NCBI GenBank assembly: GCA_963678585.2
Contig: CAXXGA010000002.1
Coordinates: forward strand, 3,038,001 to 3,102,000
Source: Breoghania sp963678585
Lineage (GTDB): Bacteria; Pseudomonadota; Alphaproteobacteria; Rhizobiales; Stappiaceae
DNA length: 64,000 nt
Reading direction: 5' to 3'
In this document: positions 18,532 through 26,263 of the stretch, in pieces
Layout: the number at the start of each line of letters is the position of its first letter
How positions within the stretch are numbered: the stretch's first letter is position 1
Notes under the pieces: generated by a model
Database searches by the model: none
Told to the model about the DNA's origin: nothing
Seen by the model: only the letters and a program-made list of their open reading frames with translations
Translations under genes and position numbers: made by a program

Positions 18532-18550
18532 ATTATGTTTATACCATTAT
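18532..18550. promoter_or_regulatory. Imperfect 19-bp palindrome, candidate GntR operator
   Basis: The sequence fits AT-N-ATG-N-T-NNN-A-N-CAT-N-AT (six of nine half-site positions matched), centred between the regulator (GTG at 18490) and the divergent gene (ATG at 18597). The heptamer ATTATGT also occurs twice as a direct repeat (18532-18538 and 18546-18552). It is the only AT-rich symmetric element in the 106-bp gap. A placement that could cover both promoters fits an autorepressor. Confidence 0.5.
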
Positions 18551-18596
18551 GTCAACTGAATTTCGCTGCCCCAACGTGAAAAGTGAGATCCGCGCC

Positions 18597-19160
18597 ATGC
18601 CCATCATCCGCATGACCCTGATTGAAGGCTATGACGACGCCACCCGCCGCAAGCTCGCGACCCGTCTGACCGACGCGGTGCGCGCCACCATCGCCGCGCC
18701 GCTCGACGGCATCACGGTGGCCATCGAGGAGGTGAAGGCGACCGGCTACATGCGCGGACGCGTCGCCCGCACGCCCGGAAAGCCCGTCGCGGGCGGGGCC
18801 GAGATCGTGCGCGACTATCTGCAAAGAATGGAAGCACGCGATCTGACGGGCGCCGGGGCCCTGCTGGCAGACGGCTTCCGCATGACATTTCCCGGCGACG
18901 CCTCCTTCGGCACGCTTCAGGAACTCGTGGACTGGTCGAAGACCCGCTACCGCTTCGTGAAGAAGACCTATGAAGCCTTCGACGAGGCCTTCGGCGAGGA
19001 CGGCATGACGGTCTATTGCTTCGGCACGCTTTCCGGCGAATGGCTGGACGGAACGCCCTTTTCCGGCATTCGCTTCATCGACCGTTTCGAAGTGCGCGAG
19101 GGAAAGCTTATCGACCAGAAGGTCTGGAACGATCTGGCGGAGGCGACGAAGAAAGACTAG
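18597..19160 (+). CDS. Tautomerase (4-oxalocrotonate type) fused to an NTF2/SnoaL-like domain
   Basis: 187 residues. Residues 1-65 are a 4-oxalocrotonate-tautomerase monomer (PIIRMTLIEGYDDATRRKLA, then GITVAIEEVKATGY). Removal of Met exposes Pro-1, the general base of this family, which is why the ATG at 18597 is chosen over an in-frame ATG at 18549. Residues ~72-187 are an NTF2/SnoaL-like alpha+beta barrel (IVRDYLQRMEARDLTGAGAL, FIDRFEVREGKLIDQKVWND), a fold used by ketosteroid isomerases and cyclases. The fusion is unusual. Inferred role: keto/enol isomerisation of an intermediate of the pathway encoded on the other strand. Confidence 0.8.
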   Translation: MPIIRMTLIEGYDDATRRKLATRLTDAVRATIAAPLDGITVAIEEVKATGYMRGRVARTPGKPVAGGAEIVRDYLQRMEARDLTGAGALLADGFRMTFPGDASFGTLQELVDWSKTRYRFVKKTYEAFDEAFGEDGMTVYCFGTLSGEWLDGTPFSGIRFIDRFEVREGKLIDQKVWNDLAEATKKD

Positions 19161-19265
19161 CGCCGTTCAGACAGATCCGGCCGCCGGGCCGCGAGGCCTC
19201 CCGATCATCCGACCGACGAACCTCCGACGGTCCGCCGGCGTGACCCGGAACGCCCGCGCCCGCGA

Positions 19266-19907
19266 CTAGTGAGCCGGGCTCGCGTGGTTTTCGCAGCCGT
19301 GATACCGGATCCTGCGCCCGAAAGCCTGCAATGTAGCGTCGGGCCGACCGCACCAGCTGGCGGCCAGAACCCCGCTCACATGGGCGGCGGCCACACTCGC
19401 CCCCTGCACGCCCGGCGCCTCCGGCGCAGTCACGCAAGCTCCGTACAAGGCCCCCGGCCGGTCGAGCTGAGCAAGCTCCGAGGGCCTGCACCGAGCATCG
19501 CCCTTGACCGAAAGCACATCGGCGAAAGCCGCCGGATAGATGTTTTGGCCGCGTGCGGGCGTGGAGGCGACAAACAGGGTGCCCGCCGCCTGAAGTGCGG
19601 AGATGCGCATTTCCAGCTCAAGCGAGGAACGCGCAATCCCGAAGGAGCACAACACGATTTCCGGTGGATCCTCCGCGATCCATTCAAGCGCATCGCAAAG
19701 GCAGGTGACCGAAGTCGCCAACCGCCCGGGAAAGACGATCGCGTTGATGAACTCGGCTTTGGGAGCATGCCGCAGGATCGTTGTTGCCATCGCAAGGGCA
19801 TGGGCGCATGCGGCGGTTGCGCCATCGGCTTTGATAAAACGTCGTTGTGCAGAAAGAGCTGGATAGGAAGCAGGAAGAGGTCCATCGACAAGGGCTACTC
19901 GCGTCAT
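19266..19907 (-). CDS. Compact S8 (subtilisin-like) serine peptidase without propeptide
   Basis: 213 residues, far smaller than secreted subtilases and with no signal peptide. The catalytic triad is recognisable: Asp8 (VALVDGPL), His36 (ACAHALAMA, the HGTHVAG equivalent) and Ser171 (GASVAAAHVSG, the GTSMAAPHVAG equivalent). The oxyanion-hole Asn motif (AAGN) is replaced by ASTPARG. Small cytosolic subtilases of this kind are known as peptide-maturation proteases, for example QhpE of quinohemoprotein amine dehydrogenase biogenesis; the stretch VKGDARC also reminds me of that group. No qhp genes are present, so this would be an orphan. It overlaps the 78-residue gene by ATGA. Confidence 0.7.
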   Translation of the reverse strand: MTRVALVDGPLPASYPALSAQRRFIKADGATAACAHALAMATTILRHAPKAEFINAIVFPGRLATSVTCLCDALEWIAEDPPEIVLCSFGIARSSLELEMRISALQAAGTLFVASTPARGQNIYPAAFADVLSVKGDARCRPSELAQLDRPGALYGACVTAPEAPGVQGASVAAAHVSGVLAASWCGRPDATLQAFGRRIRYHGCENHASPAH

Positions 19908-20140
19908 CGCGTATCCCCTTTTGTTTTACCTACGAGAACCCCGAGGATGCTGTCGACATCCGCCTCGGACAGGCTGACCGTCGGCACACGCACCGCAAAG
20001 GGCTGGACTGTTCTGCAGGACTGCCCCCGCGCGCCGACATCCGCCGACAGCCGGGACGCAAGAGCGTCAAAGGCTGCCAGCGCCGCGCGGGCCTGCAGAC
20101 CAAACCGATATTCCGGTTCAACGCACTGCAACGCTGCCAT
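19904..20140 (-). CDS. Unknown 78-residue protein coupled to the mini-subtilisin
   Basis: Not recognised. It is probably a real gene: it has a very strong ribosome site (AAAGGAGG, 20146-20153, six bases before the ATG) and its stop overlaps the peptidase start (ATGA). The protein has two Cys (6 and 43), a helical N-terminal half rich in Ala/Leu, a central hydrophilic patch with GARGQS and a C-terminal SLSEADVDSILGVLVGK helix. No signal peptide or membrane segment. Possible roles are substrate (leader-bearing peptide), inhibitor/chaperone, or activator of the peptidase. Confidence 0.65.
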   Translation of the reverse strand: MAALQCVEPEYRFGLQARAALAAFDALASRLSADVGARGQSCRTVQPFAVRVPTVSLSEADVDSILGVLVGKTKGDTR

Positions 20141-20905
20141 GACAGCCTCCTTTCATATCCGGGCCAGATCCCGCCGGCAAAGTCGTTGCCGGGTATCCGG
20201 GAGAATTTACATCATCATTTCAGTACCAAACGCCACGGAAGCGGGCAGGTCATCAAGGATCAAGACCCGCCAACACGCACCCATCCGAAAGATTTTATCA
20301 CTGGAAACGCCTCTTGCCGCGGGTGAACGTACAGCAGCGACGATTTGACAACCTTCATTGTTGCGAAAAGAAATCCCGGCCCTCTTCAGCAATGCTGAAG
20401 AACGCCGCCTTGAGGCGAAAAGCCGTCTGAAATCACACTGGAAACACCGCCGAGGGCATAAAACCGTCAGTTATGACAAGTCCCAAGCTGAAGCAGGATC
20501 TCCCCCCCCTGAGGCCGAATTCACATCCGCACTCCGGGCCCGTCATCACGCTTTACGCAACCTTGCCTGAGCCTGGATGCGACTCCAGATCCCGCCTTTT
20601 CCGCCGCATTTGCGGAGTTTGCGGATTTCGCAAAGCCCGGGTGCTGGCTATTTTTGCCTACCGGACGCTCCCTCACCCCCGCCGTCAGACACCTCAAACA
20701 CCAAGGAAATACGAAATTATACAATAACACTACATTTTGTAGGCAGTTTTTTCCTATGTGTAGGCAAATATTTCCCCCGTCAATATTAAAAATAACTCGG
20801 CTTATATAAAATTTTACAGCCTGATTTCTATTCCTGGTCCGTATCAGAGGAAAGCCCACCGGTCTCCCACCGGCGGGACGTGTGGCGGGCTAGGAGAACC
20901 GAAAC
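20141..20905. other. 765-bp divergent intergenic region with TAGGCA repeats
   Basis: No convincing gene; a 61-codon minus-strand frame (20207-20392) has no support. The right part is AT-rich (20690-20830). It contains TGTAGGCA twice on the plus strand at 20738-20745 and 20759-20766, 21 bp apart (two helical turns), and TAGGCAAAAATAG on the minus strand at 20648-20660, similar to the plus-strand TAGGCAAATATTT at 20761-20773. These look like sites of a transcription factor controlling the sigma gene. The leader before the sigma gene also has a GC-rich stem region (20856-20875). Confidence 0.5.
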
Positions 20906-21574
20906 ATGGCCTTCGCGACGGCACCCTCTGAACTGGCCCTACCTGCGGCCATGGAAACAGGCAGGTCGGCCGCTCCCGAGCGGGCAAAAGAGACGGAACG
21001 CAACATGCGGGCGGCAAGCGACGACGAGCTGCTATGCCTCATAGGATCGGGTGACGAGGCTGCCTTCAGGCTGCTGGTGGAACGGCATGTCGACCGCGGC
21101 TATGCCGTTGCGCTGCGCATTCTGCGCTCCCCCGCCGATGCCGAAGATGTCGTCCAGGACGCCTTTCTCCAGGTCTGGACAAGGCGCGGCGAATGGCAAC
21201 CGGGCAAGGCGAAGTTCTCCACCTGGCTCTACCGGGTCGTCACCAACCGCTGCATCGACATGCTGCGCAAGCCCAAGGTGGAAGCGATGGAGGTTTTGCC
21301 GGAGGTCGCGGACGACCATTGCGACCAGATGCAATCGCTGCTGCGCGACGAGGCCAGCCGCCAGCTCACCAATGCCATGGATCGTCTGCCCGACCAGCAA
21401 CGCATCGCACTGATGCTTTCCTACACCGAAGCGCTCAGCAATGCCGAGATCGCCGAAGTCATGGACACGACAGTCTTTGCGGTTGAATCGCTTCTCAAGC
21501 GCGGGCGACAGAAACTCAAGCAGTTCATGCGCAGTAATGGCAGGGATGTCTTGGCAACGTTTACCAGTGATTAA
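20906..21574 (+). CDS. ECF-type RNA polymerase sigma factor
   Basis: 222 residues. Region 2 spans about residues 38-110 (DEAAFRLLVERHV, AEDVVQDAFLQVWTR, FSTWLYRVVTNRCIDMLR) and region 4 about 150-205 (LPDQQRIALMLSYTEALS, NAEIAEVMDTTVFAVESL, KRGRQKLK). The ~30-residue N-terminal extension is not conserved; ATGs at 20951 or 21004 could also serve. AGGAG lies 9 bp before 20906. It precedes fliC by 160 bp. The genes that usually follow this kind of sigma factor (25711 and 26264) are placed after fliS. Control of the filament genes by this sigma is a reasonable inference. Confidence 0.88.
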   Translation: MAFATAPSELALPAAMETGRSAAPERAKETERNMRAASDDELLCLIGSGDEAAFRLLVERHVDRGYAVALRILRSPADAEDVVQDAFLQVWTRRGEWQPGKAKFSTWLYRVVTNRCIDMLRKPKVEAMEVLPEVADDHCDQMQSLLRDEASRQLTNAMDRLPDQQRIALMLSYTEALSNAEIAEVMDTTVFAVESLLKRGRQKLKQFMRSNGRDVLATFTSD

Positions 21575-21733
21575 CTTTCTGTTTACGTTTTGCTAATGAA
21601 AAACTTCAGCCGCCCCCATATTACTCCGCCTGATTTCGGCGAGTGCGGGCGTTACAGGGTCAGCGCGCAAGAACACGCGTCAGTGTCGCGCCTGGCTAGC
21701 GGGCGCTGATCTTGAAGAAGTCAGGAGTTTACG

Positions 21734-23302
21734 ATGCCCGTCATTTCGACGAATACAGCCGCCAACACCGCGGTCCGCTATCTGAACATCAATTCCACCG
21801 ACCAGTCGGAATCGCTGGCCAAGCTCGCCAGCGGCTCGCGCATCACCAAGGCGTCCGACGACGCTGCCGGTCTCGCGATCTCCACGAAGATCTCCTCCGA
21901 CGTCTCGGCCCTGGAACAGGCTTCCACCAACGCCTCGCACGGCATCTCGATCCTGCAGACGGCCGACGGTGGCGCAGCCAACATCTCCGATATCCTGGAA
22001 CGTATGAAGACGCTGGCCTCCCAGTCGGCGTCCGGCACGGTGACCGACACCGAGCGTACCTATATCGAGGCTGAATTCGACCAGCTCATCGACGAAATCG
22101 ACGGCATCGCCACCTCCACCCGTTACAACAGCCAGAGCTTGCTCGACGGCACGTCCGCCTTTGCCGACGATACGGTGGAGACCGCCGCTGAAGTGACCTC
22201 CACGTTGTCCGGCGCCACCACGGTTTCGAGTTCGCTGACGACCTCCTCGACCATAACGGCAACGTCCGGCGATACGTTGAGCTTCGACGTCAACGACACG
22301 ACCATCACCGTCACCGCGACCAGCACGACCATTACGGCCGCAGAAATCGTCGATGCGATCAACGCCCAGAGCGAAACCACCGGCGTGACCGCCAGTGTCG
22401 ATGCGTCGGGCATGACCCTGACGGCGACCGACGGTTCCGACATCACGATCGATGGCCTTACAGGTTCCGGCACCACCCTGGGCTCACTGGCCGCCACGGA
22501 CCTGGCATCGACCCTCGGCATCACCGACACGGACAGCGACGGCACCGAGACCTTCTCCGTCGCCGACGCCCTGACGATCTCCGATGGTCAGGAAGCCACC
22601 TTCGACGTCAACGGCACGACCGTGACCCTGTCGAACGACACGGGGGCCGATGTCGGCTACACGGCTGCCGAGCTGGCCGATGCCATCAACGATGCGCTGA
22701 TCGACGACGGCAACTACGACGTCGAGGCAAGCCTCGATGATGAAACCGGCGCATTGACCCTGACCAGCCGCACGACCGGCGAGAAGGCAACCGCGACCAT
22801 CGACAACCTGACCGGCAGTCTCGATGGCACCAATGACTTCGCACTGTCCGATCTCGGCCTGACGACAACAACCGCCTCCGCCACCGGCACGGCGACCGAA
22901 GCGGAGACGACCGGTTCCGACATCGTGGTCGGCTCCGACGCATCCGACACGATCACGCTGACGATCCAGTCTCTGACGTCTTCGGATCTCGGCATCTCCG
23001 AGCTGGACGTCTCCAGCCAGGAAGGCGCCGAAGAGGCCCTCGCGGTTCTCGATACCGCCATCGACACGGTCTCCAACGCCCGCGCCGAGATGGGCGCAAC
23101 CATGTCGCGGTTCGAATTCCGCTCCGCCCAGATCGACACGTCGATCGAAAATCTGGAAGCCGCGGAATCGGCCATCAGCGACGTCGATATTGCCTCTGAG
23201 CAGGCATCCCTTTCTGCTTCGTCCGTGAAGGTCCAGGCCGCGGTTGCCGCTGCTGCCCAGGCCAACCAGATGCCGCAGAACCTGCTTTCACTTCTCCAGT
23301 AA
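21734..23302 (+). CDS. fliC: Flagellin
   Basis: 522-residue filament subunit. Conserved D0/D1 N-terminus (residues 1-140, with LASGSRITKASDDAAGLAIS and GISILQTADGGAANISDIL) and C-terminus (420-522, with ENLEAAESAISDVDIASE and ending NQMPQNLLSLLQ). The middle has two tandem flagellin-IN-type modules at about 178-241 and 283-360 (TLSFDVNDTTITV..ITAAEIVDAINA and ATFDVNGTTVTL..YTAAELADAIND). The central domain is dominated by Thr, Ser, Asp and Ala with only six Lys in the whole protein. Ribosome site AGGAG before the ATG. Followed by two strong hairpins and fliD. Confidence 0.95.
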   Translation: MPVISTNTAANTAVRYLNINSTDQSESLAKLASGSRITKASDDAAGLAISTKISSDVSALEQASTNASHGISILQTADGGAANISDILERMKTLASQSASGTVTDTERTYIEAEFDQLIDEIDGIATSTRYNSQSLLDGTSAFADDTVETAAEVTSTLSGATTVSSSLTTSSTITATSGDTLSFDVNDTTITVTATSTTITAAEIVDAINAQSETTGVTASVDASGMTLTATDGSDITIDGLTGSGTTLGSLAATDLASTLGITDTDSDGTETFSVADALTISDGQEATFDVNGTTVTLSNDTGADVGYTAAELADAINDALIDDGNYDVEASLDDETGALTLTSRTTGEKATATIDNLTGSLDGTNDFALSDLGLTTTTASATGTATEAETTGSDIVVGSDASDTITLTIQSLTSSDLGISELDVSSQEGAEEALAVLDTAIDTVSNARAEMGATMSRFEFRSAQIDTSIENLEAAESAISDVDIASEQASLSASSVKVQAAVAAAAQANQMPQNLLSLLQ

Positions 23303-23333
23303 GCACCCACCAAGCTTGGAGAGTGAAAGAACG

Positions 23334-23390
23334 GCCCGGACCGGTCAGACTTAGCAAGCCCCGAAACCGCTTTGTCTGACTGGCCCGGGC
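23334..23390 (+). terminator. Hairpin 1 downstream of fliC (17-bp stem)
   Basis: Arms 23334-23350 and 23374-23390 pair over 17 positions with one mismatch and one G-U. There is no T run after it, so it is more likely an RNA-stabilising or partial (Rho-assisted) terminator. It would let flagellin be made in excess over fliD. Confidence 0.55.
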
Positions 23391-23401
23391 ACCCGCTGAA
23401 C

Positions 23402-23444
23402 GATCCCTGCCTGAACTCTCCACCCGAGTTTTCAGGCAGGGATC
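23402..23444 (+). terminator. Hairpin 2 between fliC and fliD (perfect 14-bp stem)
   Basis: GATCCCTGCCTGAA (23402-23415) and its exact complement (23431-23444) enclose a 15-nt loop. No T tract. It ends 19 bp before the fliD start codon, so it could also hide or space the fliD ribosome site. Confidence 0.55.
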
Positions 23445-23463
23445 CCGGGCGCGAGGCATCCCA

Positions 23464-25146
23464 ATGAGCGACGTATCCAGCACCACTTCAACGACCACGA
23501 CGACGACGAGCTACACCTATTCGTCGAATGCGGCCGATATTGACTGGGAAGCGCTGATCGAGGTTGCCGTCGCCGCCAAGACCGCGCCCGCCGACACCAT
23601 CGACGTCAAGATCTCCGACAACGAAACGAAGATCGCCGCCTACGAGGACATGCAGGACCTGCTGCAGGACCTGAACGATGCGGCGACCGCGCTTCGCGGC
23701 TCCACCGGCAGCACGCTGGATGACGACGACGTCTTTTCCTATCGCGAAGCCTACCTGACCTCCGTCGGTGACGTGGACGCGGAATCCGCCGTCGTGGTGA
23801 CCGTGGAAGACAGCACGGACGTCGGCACCTACGACCTGCAGATCCTGCAGCTGGCCACGGTGGAAAAGCTCGCCAGTTCCGAATACGAATCCAATTCCGA
23901 AGAACTTGGCCTGAGCGGCACAATCACCGTCGGGCTTGAAGACGGCCAGAGCCTCGATTTCGACATCGAGGAAGACATGTCGCTGGCCGGGATCGCCTCC
24001 ACGATCAATGACCAGTCGGAGACGACCGGCGTGCAGGCGACGGTGCTGAAGGTTTCCGACGACACCTACCAGCTCATCCTTTCCGGCACCGAAACGGGGC
24101 AGAAAATCGCCATCAGTTCCTCCAGCGACACCGATATCGCGCAGGCGCTTGGACTGACCGACGAGAACGGCGATTACGCCAATGAAATCCAGGCCGCCCA
24201 GGACGCCATCATCACGCTGGACGGGATCACGATCACCCGTTCCACCAATTCCATCGACGACGTGCTCGACGGCGTGACCTTCGATCTCTACCAGGAGACC
24301 GGCGAGGACGCCTCGATCTCGGTGGAACTGTCCTCCGATCTCACCTCCATCAAGGAGGCGATCACCGCGCTGGTCGATGCCTATAACGCCTATCGCGAAT
24401 GGGCCTTGACCCAGCAGGAGGTGAGCACCTCCGGCACGGCTTCCGATGACGCCACGCTGTTTGCCGACGGCACGCTGCGCTCCACCAACTCCTCCATCGC
24501 CAGCGACCTGTCCACCGTCATCGACAGCGAGTCCATGGCGCTGCTGGGGCTTTCCTATGATGAGAACAACTATCTGGAGATCGACGAGGCGACGCTGAAC
24601 AGCGCGCTTTTGAACGATCTGGAGACGGTGGAGGACCTGCTCTCCTTCCAGATGACCAGCTCTTCCTCCGATATCGCGCTCCTGCGCCGCAACACCGACA
24701 TGCCCTCGGAACTCTCCCTCGATATCGAGGTCGCTGCCGACGGCGAGATCACGCAGGTCTCCGTCGATGGCGACACCTCGCTCTTCACCGTTGACGGCAG
24801 CCGTATCATCGGCGCGGAAGGCACAGAATACGAAGGCATCACGCTGGTTTTCACCGGCGACGAATCCCAGACCATCGACCTGAGCTTCTCCGCCGGTATC
24901 GCCGAAAACCTCTTCGTGACCACAGATACCGTGGCCGACGAGGACGACAGCACGCTGACCGACCTGATCGAGACGCTGACGGAGACAAACGAGGATCTGG
25001 AAGAACGCGCGGATGACATTCGCGACCGCGCAGATACCTACGAAGAGATGCTGACGGAGCGTTACGCCTCCTACCAGGCGGCGATCGAGGCCGCGGAGTC
25101 CTCTCTCTCTTATATAGAAGCCATACTCAACCTCGGGGACGATTGA
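23464..25146 (+). CDS. fliD: Flagellar filament cap / hook-associated protein 2 FliD
   Basis: 560 residues. N-terminal FliD domain (IDWEALIEVAVAAKTAPAD, then KISDNETKIAAYEDMQDLLQ), a flagellin-IN-like segment about residues 150-215 (GQSLDFDIEEDMSLAGIAST, SETTGVQATVLKVSDDTYQL), a variable centre, and the C-terminal coiled coil (LIETLTETNEDLEERADDIR, ERYASYQAAIEAAESSLSYI). Caps the growing filament. Strongly acidic. Next to its usual companion fliS. Confidence 0.92.
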   Translation: MSDVSSTTSTTTTTTSYTYSSNAADIDWEALIEVAVAAKTAPADTIDVKISDNETKIAAYEDMQDLLQDLNDAATALRGSTGSTLDDDDVFSYREAYLTSVGDVDAESAVVVTVEDSTDVGTYDLQILQLATVEKLASSEYESNSEELGLSGTITVGLEDGQSLDFDIEEDMSLAGIASTINDQSETTGVQATVLKVSDDTYQLILSGTETGQKIAISSSSDTDIAQALGLTDENGDYANEIQAAQDAIITLDGITITRSTNSIDDVLDGVTFDLYQETGEDASISVELSSDLTSIKEAITALVDAYNAYREWALTQQEVSTSGTASDDATLFADGTLRSTNSSIASDLSTVIDSESMALLGLSYDENNYLEIDEATLNSALLNDLETVEDLLSFQMTSSSSDIALLRRNTDMPSELSLDIEVAADGEITQVSVDGDTSLFTVDGSRIIGAEGTEYEGITLVFTGDESQTIDLSFSAGIAENLFVTTDTVADEDDSTLTDLIETLTETNEDLEERADDIRDRADTYEEMLTERYASYQAAIEAAESSLSYIEAILNLGDD

Positions 25147-25148
25147 CC

Positions 25149-25559
25149 ATGAGTGTCATGATGAATCAGGCCATTTCGGCCTACCGCAAGGCATCGACGA
25201 CCGTGCCGCCGGTTACAGCCGTGGTGATGCTTTACGACGAGGCGATCAACGCCACGCATAGGGCCGCCGAAGCGACCGAGGCAGTCCGTTTCGAGGAAGC
25301 GGAGGAACACATGCTGCGATCCGTGGCCATCCTGCGGGGCCTGCGCCAGGCGCTCGACATGGAAGCGGGCGGCGCAGTCGCCGAACAGCTTGTCACGATG
25401 TACAGCCGCACCATCCTCGCCCTCACCCGCACCGTCGGCAAACCCGACGCCGCCGCCCGTTATCGTCGCCTTGCCGAAGGTCTCATAGAGATTCGCAACG
25501 CATGGGCCGGCATGACCACCCTGCACCCCCGCCCCATGCAGGCGGAAGCGGCCGAATAG
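25149..25559 (+). CDS. fliS: Flagellin export chaperone FliS
   Basis: 136-residue helical protein that binds the flagellin C-terminus and prevents premature polymerisation. Family features: NQAISAYRKAS at the N-terminus, PPVTAVVMLYDEAINATHRA (central part conserved) and ending in an Ala/Glu-rich tail. ATG at 25149 follows the fliD stop directly; an in-frame TTG at 25143 overlaps it but is less likely. Standard order fliC-fliD-fliS. Confidence 0.88.
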   Translation: MSVMMNQAISAYRKASTTVPPVTAVVMLYDEAINATHRAAEATEAVRFEEAEEHMLRSVAILRGLRQALDMEAGGAVAEQLVTMYSRTILALTRTVGKPDAAARYRRLAEGLIEIRNAWAGMTTLHPRPMQAEAAE

Positions 25560-25710
25560 CGACTGTAACCGCCGATTCTCCCCACATATCGTGAACCAGC
25601 GAACCCGGCATTGCACTGACATGGACTCACAATTGCCGGAGTTGTAGCTTTATATGTGACTGAAAATGTTACGTTGGCCGGGATCGGGCGACGTCATTTC
25701 CGGGGACGCC

Positions 25711-26229
25711 ATGACGCTCGAAGAATTCGAAGACCGTCTGAACCAGAACGGTTCCGACTTTGCAGCCTGGCCACGAGTTCAGGCAGATGAGGCGCGCGCG
25801 CTTCTGGCGAAAAACGCCGATGCGCGAACGTTGATGGAAGAAGCAGCTGCGCTCGACACCATGCTTGGCGCACCGTCGCCGATCCGTGCGCCCTCGGGGC
25901 TCGCCAACCGTATTGTCGCCGCCGCCGTCACCAGCCCGGATGCACCCGCCCTCGCCGGAGCGCACCCCCAACACGTGAACGCATCCCTCACCGAAGCGAT
26001 CCTCGGCGCACGCCCGGATGTCGGCGCAGCTCAGGCCTCCGCACTCGGCTGGTTCCGGGATCTGTCCGCACTCGTCTTCGGCACGCGCAACCTTCTCGCG
26101 CCGACCGCAGCGCTCACCATGTGCTTTGCCGCAGGCCTCGCCGCCGGTGTTCTTTTTTCCGATCAGGGTCTCGACGCATCCTCGTATGATATGATGGCGT
26201 CCCTGTTCAACTACCTCAAACGCAGCTGA
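25711..26229 (+). CDS. Putative anti-sigma-like membrane-anchored protein
   Basis: 172 residues. The cytoplasmic N-terminus (MTLEEFEDRLNQNGSDFAAW) is followed by a short helical region, a linker with several Pro/Ala, one membrane segment near residues 125-150 (LTMCFAAGLAAGVLF) and a short periplasmic end. This layout, and its position before a CpxP/CnrX-like sensor gene, match the three-gene sets (ECF sigma, small membrane protein, periplasmic sensor) common in alphaproteobacteria. Anti-sigma function is an inference. ATG at 25711 has GGGGA just upstream and is preferred to 25666. Confidence 0.6.
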   Translation: MTLEEFEDRLNQNGSDFAAWPRVQADEARALLAKNADARTLMEEAAALDTMLGAPSPIRAPSGLANRIVAAAVTSPDAPALAGAHPQHVNASLTEAILGARPDVGAAQASALGWFRDLSALVFGTRNLLAPTAALTMCFAAGLAAGVLFSDQGLDASSYDMMASLFNYLKRS

Positions 26230-26263
26230 CCCCCCTGCATTTAAGCCGAAGCGGAATACCTTG

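Noticed and set aside
20207..20392. 61-codon minus-strand frame upstream of the mini-subtilisin pair
   Set aside because: No ribosome site, no recognisable features, and it sits in the promoter region of the 78-residue gene.
21575..21733. Sigma-28 or sigma-54 promoter before fliC
   Set aside because: No TAAA-N15-GCCGATAA or GG-N10-GC pattern could be matched; a TGGC-like stretch near 21695 has the wrong spacing.
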